A stretch of 20,545 nucleotides of DNA from the NCBI GenBank assembly GCA_041658125.1, contig JBBAAS010000013.1, positions 1-20,545 on the forward strand, in the 5' to 3' direction. Position numbers and translations under genes: made by a program. Below the pieces are notes generated by a model. It saw only the letters and a program-made list of their open reading frames with translations, was not told the DNA's origin and ran no database searches. Numbering within the stretch: position 1 is the stretch's first letter; every line of letters begins with the position of its first letter. Shown in pieces: positions 15,375 to 20,545 of this stretch. This DNA is from JBBAAS01 sp041658125. Its GTDB lineage: Bacteria; Patescibacteriota; Microgenomatia; UBA12405.

Positions 15375-16274
15375 TCAATCTTTCTTTTTATTAATCAGAT
15401 AGACAATTCCCGCCCCTAGCCCAAATAGTATTGCTGATACAACTGATAATATTTTAATGAAAGAAATCGGTTTTTTTACACTTTCCCCACTCTTAGAAGT
15501 ATCTTCCCCAAGCACTTGGTTCTCAGCTAATTCACCCAATGTTCCTCCGGTTGGTTCAACCGCCAAATTATCAATTGTGGTTGGGGTAGATGTATTTATA
15601 TCAGAACCTACAATATTATCACCGTTACTCCCAGTCTGGCTATTTTTATTTGCATTCGCGCAACTGTCTAGTGGATCAAGAAGACAGGGATCCTGACCGT
15701 CCCTTTCGCCGTCTTTATCCGTATCGGGGTTAAACGGGTCGGTACCAATAATTTTCTCTTCTGTATCCGGTAGCCCGTCATTGTCATCGTCTGGATCTAC
15801 ACTATCACCAATCCCATCCCCGTCATTGTCCCTATCCACAAAAACAATCCTGGAAAAGGTTGCTAATTTATTATTTTCAGACTGATCTTCATATACAGTA
15901 GTCCAAAAATAGACATTGCCGCTAATCTTTAATGTATCGTCAAAATATATTCCGTCTTGCATCTTTTTGACATTGACCATTTTTAAAGTTCGACCAAATT
16001 GATAAGGTGAACTTTCGGGGTTTTGGGAATAAGTTAACTTTACGTAGAGTTCATAATCATTCGAGTTATCACTATTATTAAAAATTACGTAGAGTCTATT
16101 TTTTCGATTTATTATCGGCGGATCGCTTTTAAACCTAATATCGGTCAAAGTTACTTGGTCAAATGCGTTTACTTCCTTTAAAACACCTAGGAAAAACAGC
16201 AACAACAGTACTAGTAGGAGCCCAATCTTTTTAGTGATATTAATTGATGATATCAAACTTATTTTTGTTCCCAC
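15375..16274 (-). CDS. Signal-peptide, thrombospondin-type-3-repeat protein with C-terminal membrane anchor
   Basis: About 299 residues from the GTG at 16274. A hydrophobic signal sequence (ITKKIGLLLVLLLLFFLGVL) is followed by a beta-rich domain (about 36-145). Calcium-binding TSP3 repeats (about 147-206) come next, with DRDNDGDGIGDSVDPDDDNDG, then TDPFNPDTDKDGERDGQDP and two Cys. A Ser/Thr/Asn-rich linker and a C-terminal membrane helix (about 270-294) ending in KKKD complete the protein. It is therefore exposed on the outside and probably calcium-stabilised. The frame is open up to a GTG at 16319, but that adds an unlikely hydrophobic stretch before the signal peptide and overlaps the divergent small gene. 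The start is uncertain between 16319, 16274 and a TTG at 16256. No close promoter match is visible for it. Confidence 0.8.
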   Translation of the reverse strand: MGTKISLISSINITKKIGLLLVLLLLFFLGVLKEVNAFDQVTLTDIRFKSDPPIINRKNRLYVIFNNSDNSNDYELYVKLTYSQNPESSPYQFGRTLKMVNVKKMQDGIYFDDTLKISGNVYFWTTVYEDQSENNKLATFSRIVFVDRDNDGDGIGDSVDPDDDNDGLPDTEEKIIGTDPFNPDTDKDGERDGQDPCLLDPLDSCANANKNSQTGSNGDNIVGSDINTSTPTTIDNLAVEPTGGTLGELAENQVLGEDTSKSGESVKKPISFIKILSVVSAILFGLGAGIVYLINKKKD

Positions 16275-16305
16275 ACAAAAATTCAAAAATATGCCATGAA
16301 AAACG

Positions 16306-16506
16306 TTGAAAACAGTCACCTTCCATCGCCGTCTTTCTTTTAAAAAAGTCGTTTTAGGTCTGATTTTAAGTCTGGGTACCTTTTTTATTGACCGTTATTT
16401 CCTGCAAAAATATTGTTGCTCTCTCCGCCTTTTGTGTAAATATTTCTGGATCGGCAACCTTATTTCCTTAGCCTCACCTTTTTTGATCGCTTTGAAAAAG
16501 CGATAA
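16306..16506 (+). CDS. Small hypothetical membrane protein (66 aa)
   Basis: A 66-residue product starting at TTG, with a basic N-terminus (KTVTFHRRLSFKK) and one clear hydrophobic helix (VVLGLILSLGTFFIDRYFL). A Cys-rich segment and a second hydrophobic stretch (LISLASPFLIAL) end in a KKR tail. The helix with F-I-D-R loosely recalls the first helix of signal peptidase II, but the catalytic parts are absent, so I do not assign it. The TTG start is weak. An ATG at 16296 in another frame sits 10 nt upstream, preceded by an AATATGCC context like that of gltX, so a lost or gained base may have moved the start. Codon use matches neighbouring genes, which supports it being coding. Confidence 0.45.
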   Translation: MKTVTFHRRLSFKKVVLGLILSLGTFFIDRYFLQKYCCSLRLLCKYFWIGNLISLASPFLIALKKR

Positions 16507-16519
16507 AGTTTTCTATACT
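16492..16519 (+). promoter_or_regulatory. Promoter of the CAP-domain gene
   Basis: -35 TTGAAA (16492-16497), a 16-nt spacer and -10 TATACT (16514-16519), ending 6 nt before the GTG at 16526. The -35 is identical to those of the two orphan promoters at 4918 and 5353. A leaderless transcript is predicted. Confidence 0.7.
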
Positions 16520-16525
16520 GATGTT

Positions 16526-17371
16526 GTGAAGAATTTTTTATCGGTTTGGTTTATTCCTCAGCCTAAAAACAATTATCGGGCTCTTCTGCTTCACCCTAGT
16601 TTTTTAGGACTTTTTATTGCCCTCTATCTTCTCAATCAATCCCTAATCAAGTCCTTCACTATCGCCAGGCCCGGTGTTCTTGGTTATTCCTCCGAAATTA
16701 CCGATCAAAAAGTGTTTATTCAAACTAACAGTGAAAGGCAAAAACTTGGTCTAAGCGGCCTAAGCTACAACTCAACCTTGTCGGCATCAGCCACTAAAAA
16801 AGCCGAAGATATGTTCAAAAATGACTATTGGGCTCACAGTTCACCGACAGGCAGAACCCCTTGGGATTTTTTTAAAGAAGTTGGCTACCGATACTCTGTT
16901 GCCGGTGAAAACCTCGCCAAAGATTTTTACGATACCGAATCGATGATGCAGGCGTGGATGAAATCAACTACACACCGGAAAAATATTTTAGATACCCGTT
17001 ATCAGGAAATTGGCATCGGTGTTGTTAACGGCGTTCTTAATGGAGTCAAAACCACTCTGGTAGTCCAGCACTTTGGTACCCCGGTTAATGCCGTTATAAG
17101 CCATGAAAAACCCCCTTCCGACACGGCGGTTGTTTCTCAAAACGTTCAGGTTCTATCGGAAATATCAGCCCCCCAAATCAGTCCCGTCGCTATCAGCAAA
17201 ACTGTCGGCATTATTATGTTCATCTTTATCATTGGAGTTCTTCTCATTGATGGTTATATCACTCTTAAAAATCGTACCAATCGCATGACCGGATCTTCCG
17301 CCGGCCATGTCGGTTTTCTCTTAATAATTCTTTTACTTCTTTTATTTACCCGTCAGGGATCAATTTTTTAA
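16526..17371 (+). CDS. CAP (SCP/PR1) domain membrane protein
   Basis: A 281-residue protein starting at GTG. It has a basic N-terminus with a membrane helix (about 25-45), a CAP domain (about 65-184), a linker, and two further hydrophobic helices (about 226-247 and 260-274). CAP signatures seen are QTNSERQKLGL, YWAHSSPTGRTPWDF (His104), GENLAKDF (127-134), STTHRKNILDTRYQEIGIG (His150) and VVQHFG. Bacterial CAP proteins are extracytoplasmic and mostly of unknown activity. The two His and the Glu residues of the cavity appear intact. A good promoter precedes it, and a small 3-helix membrane protein follows after 1 nt, so the two form an operon. Confidence 0.9.
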   Translation: MKNFLSVWFIPQPKNNYRALLLHPSFLGLFIALYLLNQSLIKSFTIARPGVLGYSSEITDQKVFIQTNSERQKLGLSGLSYNSTLSASATKKAEDMFKNDYWAHSSPTGRTPWDFFKEVGYRYSVAGENLAKDFYDTESMMQAWMKSTTHRKNILDTRYQEIGIGVVNGVLNGVKTTLVVQHFGTPVNAVISHEKPPSDTAVVSQNVQVLSEISAPQISPVAISKTVGIIMFIFIIGVLLIDGYITLKNRTNRMTGSSAGHVGFLLIILLLLLFTRQGSIF

Positions 17372-17372
17372 A

Positions 17373-17636
17373 ATGACAATTTTTAAGGAAATCAAACAAA
17401 AACCGCTTGAATATTTCACCCTTCTCTTAATTTTTATAATTGGCGGCATCCTGTTTTTTGTCTTTAGCTTCGATTCTCATTCGCAAAGACGGATTATTTA
17501 CCTAATTTCCGGAGCTTATCTCTCATGGAGCCTTTATCATCATTATCGTCGTGGTGATCTTGATGTTTCCATCATCATAGAATATCTGATTATGGTTTTA
17601 CTTGGAATTATTGTTATTTCCTCGACATTGCTCTAG
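17373..17636 (+). CDS. Small hypothetical membrane protein (87 aa, three helices)
   Basis: An 87-residue product with three hydrophobic segments (about 14-33, 41-54 and 66-86) and a short HHYRRGD loop between the last two. It starts 1 nt after the CAP gene stop and no Shine-Dalgarno is visible, so translation is likely coupled. I recall similar small proteins in other CPR genomes but know no function. Its last 39 bases overlap the 3' end of trmD on the opposite strand. Confidence 0.75.
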   Translation: MTIFKEIKQKPLEYFTLLLIFIIGGILFFVFSFDSHSQRRIIYLISGAYLSWSLYHHYRRGDLDVSIIIEYLIMVLLGIIVISSTLL

Positions 17637-18290
17637 TTGCCACTCTTTTATTTTCTTTAAATCGCCCGATAATAACACCTTTGGAACTTCTTTTTCCAAA
17701 TATATTTCCGGTCTGGTATATTGCGGGTACTCTGGCGCTCTGACTTTTTTTCCGTCAATCTCAATTTCCGAAAAACTCTCTACAATGCTGGATTCATCTT
17801 TTCCCAATACACCTTTTACCAATCTTACCGTCGCATCGATCATTACCATTGTTGGCAATTCTCCTCCGGTTAATACATAGTCACCAATCGATATTTCCTC
17901 ATCTACAAGATTATCCGAGATTCTTTGGTCAAAACCTTCATAGTGACCACAAATAAATATCAAATTATCAATTTTCGACCACTCTTCCGCTTTCGCCTGA
18001 TCAAATCTTTTTCCTCTTGCTGAAGTTAAAATTATCCTTGAAGTTTTGAAATTTGAAATTTGAAATTTGAAATTTTCTAATGCTTTAGCGATCACATCTA
18101 CTCTAATTAGCATCCCCGGTCCTCCACCGTATGGTCTGTCATCAACCGACCCATAACTATTCCATGCCCACTTTCTCATATCGTGAAATTCCATTTCTAT
18201 AATGTTTTTATTAATCGCCCTCTTAACCATACTTTCTTCAAAAGGGGACTCAAACATTTTTGGAAACAAAGTAATTACATCAATTTTCAT
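17598..18290 (-). CDS. trmD: tRNA (guanine-N1)-methyltransferase
   Basis: A 230-residue SPOUT-family enzyme that methylates G37 of tRNAs to prevent frameshifting. Motifs are MKIDVITLFPKMFESPF at the start, DDRPYGGGPGM (50-60), ICGHYEGFDQR (113-123), SIGDYVLTGGELP (134-146) forming the knot that binds AdoMet, and EYPQYTRPE (187-195). Two oddities stand out. Residues 73-83 (NFKFQISNFKT) are encoded by four perfect 7-bp repeats. In the region VESFSEIEIDGKKVRAPEYPQYTRP (170-194), where the family usually has D-S-F with the catalytic Asp followed by a short loop, a Glu appears and the loop is longer. The gene has a -10 box 6 nt before its ATG and follows the orphan C stop by 9 nt. Confidence 0.94.
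   Translation of the reverse strand: MKIDVITLFPKMFESPFEESMVKRAINKNIIEMEFHDMRKWAWNSYGSVDDRPYGGGPGMLIRVDVIAKALENFKFQISNFKTSRIILTSARGKRFDQAKAEEWSKIDNLIFICGHYEGFDQRISDNLVDEEISIGDYVLTGGELPTMVMIDATVRLVKGVLGKDESSIVESFSEIEIDGKKVRAPEYPQYTRPEIYLEKEVPKVLLSGDLKKIKEWQLEQCRGNNNNSK
18045..18075. repeat. Four perfect 7-bp tandem repeats inside trmD
   Basis: TTTGAAA occurs four times head to tail (18045-18051, 18052-18058, 18059-18065, 18066-18072) followed by TTT. The unit is not a multiple of three, so gain or loss of one copy would shift the trmD frame. Each unit is AT-rich and also resembles the -35 sequence TTGAAA used elsewhere in the window. Confidence 0.9.
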
Positions 18291-18296
18291 AAGTCT

Positions 18297-18302
18297 ATTT
18301 TA
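18297..18302 (-). promoter_or_regulatory. -10 box for trmD
   Basis: TAAAAT on the minus strand ends 6 nt before the trmD ATG, and its first three bases are the stop codon of the upstream orphan gene. trmD could thus be transcribed alone or with orphan C. The -35 is not recognisable. Confidence 0.4.
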
Positions 18303-18629
18303 TCCTGATCTTCTTCGAATAGCATCTAAAAACTTACTCTGGTCATCATAACCAAATTGTTGAGCCAATCGATCTCCACACAGTCCGTGTTTGTCTTTTC
18401 TCGACAAAAGACAATCCTCACCAGTAGTATAAACATAATTGTCAATTTTGATCAATTCAACTAATCGCGGCCTGCTTCTTTGCGGTCTGTTTCTTCCGTT
18501 GGAATTACTGATAAAACGCCTATGTTGTATTTCCCTTAAGGGGTCTTGCCGAGCCATTTCTTCCCTAACTTCTCGATCTACCTGTCGCCAATATTCCATC
18601 CACTGTTTTTCCTCTTCTTCCCTTTCCAT
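18300..18629 (-). CDS. Orphan hypothetical protein C, highly charged (109 aa)
   Basis: Not recognised. The product from ATG 18629 begins with a very acidic/basic helix (MEREEEEKQWMEYWRQVDR) followed by an Arg-rich segment (NGRNRPQRSRPR). A C-terminal part has two Cys (DCLLSRKDKHGLCGD) and ends AIRRRSG. No signal peptide or membrane helix is seen. The frame is open up to an ATG at 18653, but the extended -10 box TGTTATAAT lies inside that extension, 7 nt before 18629, so 18629 is preferred. Arg codons are mostly AGG, AGA and CGA, unlike the CGT/CGC of the neighbours, suggesting a different history. It is divergent from the glycosyltransferase gene and ends 9 nt before trmD. Confidence 0.55.
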   Translation of the reverse strand: MEREEEEKQWMEYWRQVDREVREEMARQDPLREIQHRRFISNSNGRNRPQRSRPRLVELIKIDNYVYTTGEDCLLSRKDKHGLCGDRLAQQFGYDDQSKFLDAIRRRSG

Positions 18630-18636
18630 AGGCAGA

Positions 18637-18645
18637 ATTATAACA
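18637..18645 (-). promoter_or_regulatory. Extended -10 promoter of orphan C
   Basis: TG-T-TATAAT on the minus strand, with TATAAT at 18637-18642 ending 7 nt before ATG 18629. It is a consensus extended -10. The region overlaps the divergent promoter of the glycosyltransferase. Confidence 0.65.
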
Positions 18646-18646
18646 T

Positions 18647-18674
18647 TTGTCAAAACCCCAATACTTGTTATACT
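18647..18674 (+). promoter_or_regulatory. Promoter of the GT2-GtrA gene
   Basis: -35 TTGTCA (18647-18652), a 16-nt spacer and TG-T-TATACT (hexamer 18669-18674), ending 6 nt before ATG 18681. It is one of the three best full promoters in the window and decides the start against the longer frame from 18546. A leaderless transcript is predicted. Confidence 0.75.
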
Positions 18675-18680
18675 TCTTTC

Positions 18681-19874
18681 ATGAAATCAAACACCAAATC
18701 TCAAACCGCCGTTATCGTTATTCCGACCTACAAAGAAGCCGATATTATCGGTAAAACTATTGAAGTTCTTTGTACCGATACTTTTCCAAAAATCGCCAAA
18801 AAAGAAGGTAATCTTATTCAAGACTGGCAGATGAAAATTTTAGTTGTCGATGGCAATTCTCCCGACGGTACCGGTAAAGTAGTTGAAACTCAAGCTAAAA
18901 AATTTCCTAATGTTTTTCTTTTGACCGAAACCAGCAAAGACGGCATTGGTGCTGCCTATTACAAGGGTTTTAAATACGCCATTGATAAGTTAAACGCTGA
19001 TTTTGTCTTCGAGTTTGATTCCGATCTTCAGCACCCTCCGTCTACCATTCCTTTGATGTTAGCCAAGGTAGAACAGGGCTACGATCATGTCATTGGTTCC
19101 CGTAAAATTGCCGGCGGAAGTAATCCCAAAGGTTGGGGTTTTAAACGGGTTTTCTTTTCCGAAGTCGGTGGTTTTACTGCTCGTTTTATCATGTTTTTCC
19201 CTTTCAAAAATTTCTTTAAAGTTACCGATCCGACCACAGGCTTAAAAGTTACCCGGGTCAAGGGTTTTATCGATCGTTTTGACTTAACCGACTTCAAACA
19301 CCTTTACAGCCGTAGCTTTGGCTACAAGCTTCAACTGCTTTTTGAAATTTTGGCCATGAACGCCAAATTTACCGAAATTCCTCTTCAATTTAATGTCCGA
19401 ACTGCCGGTGAATCCAAAATTGAGCCTCAAACAGCCAAGGAAATTCTTCGTGTGGCCTTAACGCTTCGCTGGCATGATAGTGTTACGCAAAAATTCCTAA
19501 AGTTTGGCACTGTTGGCTTTATTGGTTACCTCATTAATGCCAGTACTTTGGCTTTATTTTCTAGATTGTTTAATACCGAATGGCTTGCTTGGCTTCTGTC
19601 TACCGAACTGGCTATTATCAGTAACTTTACTCTCAACAATATTTGGACTTTTAAATCAGACCAAATTTCCGGTACCGGAAAAACCGTCTCTAAATTTTTA
19701 CAGTTCAATCTATCTTCTGCGGGGGCACTTTTAATACAGACTATTTTTGGCTCACTTGGAGTCGCTCTCCTTGGAGCTCAATATCGCCAACTGCTCTTAC
19801 CTTTTATCATCCTTTTCTTAGTTTTGCCCTACAACTGGCTCATGTACAACAAATTTATTTGGAAAAAGAAGTAA
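18681..19874 (+). CDS. Polyprenyl-phosphate glycosyltransferase (GT2, DPM1-like) fused to a GtrA-type membrane domain
   Basis: A 397-residue fusion. Residues about 8-240 are a GT-A family 2 domain. It has VIVIPTYKEADII (11-23), VVDGNSPDGT (55-64) as the nucleotide-binding Asp region, FEFDSDLQHPP (110-120) with the DxD metal site, and DPTTGLKV with GYKLQLLFEI. This pattern is that of dolichyl/undecaprenyl-phosphate mannose or glucose synthases. Residues about 271-397 form a GtrA-like four-helix domain (KFGTVGFIGYLINA, then NFTLNNIWTF) thought to flip the lipid-linked sugar across the membrane. One polypeptide could therefore make and translocate polyprenyl-phosphate sugar for glycosylating surface polymers or proteins. 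The longer frame from 18546 overlaps orphan C and its promoter and is rejected. Confidence 0.93.
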   Translation: MKSNTKSQTAVIVIPTYKEADIIGKTIEVLCTDTFPKIAKKEGNLIQDWQMKILVVDGNSPDGTGKVVETQAKKFPNVFLLTETSKDGIGAAYYKGFKYAIDKLNADFVFEFDSDLQHPPSTIPLMLAKVEQGYDHVIGSRKIAGGSNPKGWGFKRVFFSEVGGFTARFIMFFPFKNFFKVTDPTTGLKVTRVKGFIDRFDLTDFKHLYSRSFGYKLQLLFEILAMNAKFTEIPLQFNVRTAGESKIEPQTAKEILRVALTLRWHDSVTQKFLKFGTVGFIGYLINASTLALFSRLFNTEWLAWLLSTELAIISNFTLNNIWTFKSDQISGTGKTVSKFLQFNLSSAGALLIQTIFGSLGVALLGAQYRQLLLPFIILFLVLPYNWLMYNKFIWKKK

Positions 19875-20354
19875 TTACTCAATCTCGACTACTTTCCCGC
19901 AGGTAATTTTCACCAAATCATCCGGAGTTAATTTAAATACCGCCTTTGGGTCTCCGGCCGCCGCCCAAATTTCTCCGTGTTCCATTAGATCCTTGTCAAC
20001 GAAAGCTTCAACTTTTTGTTTATAAGCCATTGGCGGCACTCCGCCTATTGAAAATCCGGTTGTTTCTTTTACAAAATCTGCCGTAGCCTTTTCTACTTTT
20101 TCTCCGACAATTTCCATTAATTTTTCTAAATTAACCATATTTTCACCACCGGCTACTACCAATATCGGCTTGTTATTTTCAGTTTTAAAAATCAAAGACT
20201 TGGCAATCTGTTCAATTTTGCAACTTAAGACTTTGGCCGCCTCTTTTGCTGTTCCGGCTGAATCTGTAAGCAATTTAACCTGATTTACAAAACCATGTCG
20301 GGTTAACCATTTTTGGACTTCATCAACCGATTTTGGTAGAACTGCTGTATTCAT
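19875..20354 (-). CDS. YbaK/ProX-type aminoacyl-tRNA deacylase (free-standing INS-superfamily protein)
   Basis: A 159-residue single-domain protein. It shows the INS fold signature EQIAKSLIFKT (48-58, Lys52 as the likely catalytic Lys), ILVVAGGENMVN (64-75), and the FSIGGVPPMAY loop (101-111). Family members hydrolyse mischarged aminoacyl-tRNAs in trans, for example Cys-tRNA-Pro or Ala-tRNA-Pro. Which substrate this one acts on cannot be read from sequence. It is a second INS domain in the window besides that fused to AspRS, and the two are clearly different subfamilies (ETTGFSIGGVPP versus KQTGVEIGAVPP). The stop abuts that of the glycosyltransferase with no gap. An extended -10 box lies 7 nt before the ATG. 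Confidence 0.9.
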   Translation of the reverse strand: MNTAVLPKSVDEVQKWLTRHGFVNQVKLLTDSAGTAKEAAKVLSCKIEQIAKSLIFKTENNKPILVVAGGENMVNLEKLMEIVGEKVEKATADFVKETTGFSIGGVPPMAYKQKVEAFVDKDLMEHGEIWAAAGDPKAVFKLTPDDLVKITCGKVVEIE

Positions 20355-20361
20355 ACGCTAA

Positions 20362-20370
20362 ATTATATCA
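20362..20370 (-). promoter_or_regulatory. Extended -10 promoter of the free INS deacylase
   Basis: TG-A-TATAAT on the minus strand, with TATAAT at 20362-20367 ending 7 nt before ATG 20354. The hexamer is a perfect consensus. A leaderless transcript is predicted. Confidence 0.65.
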
Positions 20371-20394
20371 TTTTTGCTTCATTTTTGCACCAAC

Positions 20395-20422
20395 TTGCAA
20401 TATATCAGAATATGTATAAAAT
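20395..20422 (+). promoter_or_regulatory. Candidate promoter of the nucleotidylyltransferase gene
   Basis: TTGCAA (20395-20400), a 16-nt spacer and TAAAAT (20417-20422), followed by about 28 nt to ATG 20451. If right, this gene has a short untranslated leader, unlike most others here. The match is weaker than at the other promoters. Confidence 0.4.
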
Positions 20423-20450
20423 GAAAAAAGTTACTCATTTCTTGCACACT

Positions 20451-20545
20451 ATGAAAGGCATCGTTTTAGCTGGTGGCAAAGCCACTCGTCTTCGTCCGCT
20501 TACCCTGATTACTTCAAAACAACTCCTACCGGTTTATAACAAACC
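20451..20545 (+). CDS. Sugar-1-phosphate nucleotidylyltransferase, RmlA/glucose-1-phosphate thymidylyltransferase type (3' end outside window)
   Basis: Only the first about 31 residues are present: MKGIVLAGGKATRLRPLTLI and TSKQLLPVYNK. This is the GxGTRLxPLT nucleotide-binding motif of the family (here GGKATRLRP) followed by the K-Q-L-x-P-V-x-N-K-P segment. Enzymes of this type make dTDP-glucose or related NDP-sugars for surface polysaccharides, consistent with the nearby glycosyltransferase. An in-frame ATG lies 10 codons upstream (20421), but the family normally begins MKGI.LAGG, so 20451 is preferred. Whether it is the short RmlA type or the longer archaeal type cannot be told from this fragment. 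Confidence 0.88.
   Translation, partial: MKGIVLAGGKATRLRPLTLITSKQLLPVYNK

Noticed and set aside
18045..18075. Short regular repeats as a possible CRISPR or iteron array
   Set aside because: The units are 7 bp, contiguous without spacers, and lie within trmD coding sequence.
18546..18680. N-terminal extension of the glycosyltransferase frame
   Set aside because: It would run antisense through orphan C and through the promoter at 18647-18674. The encoded residues (Pro/Phe/His-rich) do not resemble GT2 N-termini.
1..20545. tRNA, rRNA, riboswitch or insertion-sequence content
   Set aside because: All gaps between genes are under about 150 bp and were read for cloverleaf or conserved RNA patterns and terminal inverted repeats with transposase fragments. 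None were seen, though small non-coding RNAs cannot be excluded by eye.

Overview
The window is gene-dense, AT-rich bacterial DNA with very short intergenic gaps; the longest stretch without a gene is about 140 bp, at 7061-7201. Gene content suggests a Candidate Phyla Radiation (Patescibacteria) genome, most likely of the Microgenomates type. The pointers are an archaeal-genre AspRS, a DUF3048 protein, a Pro/Thr-rich surface protein, a thrombospondin-type-3 protein, a CAP protein, VanZ, a GT2-GtrA fusion and many small orphan genes. UGA is used as a stop (DUF3048, cca), so the standard bacterial code applies. The lineage is an inference from gene content; there is no rRNA or tRNA here to confirm it.

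Layout. (1) 1-4503, plus strand: one tight operon of DUF4446 (partial), DUF3048, a winged-helix regulator with a nucleotidyltransferase-like tail, an AbrB-type protein, secD and secF. (2) 4513-7060, minus strand: two small orphan genes driven by near-identical duplicated promoters, then the CCA-adding enzyme gene (cca) and a small RRM RNA-binding protein, with an intrinsic terminator between the last two. (3) 7202-11594, plus strand: recJ, an aspartyl-tRNA synthetase fused to a YbaK/ProX-type editing domain, and an overlapping D-Ala-D-Ala carboxypeptidase. (4) 11591-14123: a membrane-anchored protein of unknown function diverging from gltX. (5) 14141-17636: an envelope block of a Pro/Thr-rich stalk protein (apparently frameshifted at its C-terminal anchor), VanZ, a TSP3 protein, two small membrane proteins and a CAP protein. 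(6) 17598-20545: trmD, a charged orphan, the GT2-GtrA protein, a free-standing YbaK/ProX-type deacylase and the start of a sugar-1-phosphate nucleotidylyltransferase.

How it works together. Translation quality and tRNA maturation are strongly represented (cca, AspRS-INS, gltX, trmD, free INS protein), interleaved with protein export (SecDF) and cell-surface or wall functions. No mobile element, CRISPR array, tRNA, rRNA or classical defence system is visible.

The most notable signals are: (a) the AspRS-editing-domain fusion; (b) a consistent leaderless promoter layout, with a -10 box (often extended, TGnTAnAnT) 5-8 nt before the start codon at 12 transcription-unit starts; (c) a 46-bp duplicated promoter/start cassette in front of two unrelated orphan genes; (d) a palindromic repeat inserted in frame in cca; (e) four perfect 7-bp tandem repeats inside trmD; (f) a repairable -1 frameshift that hides the membrane anchor of the stalk protein.
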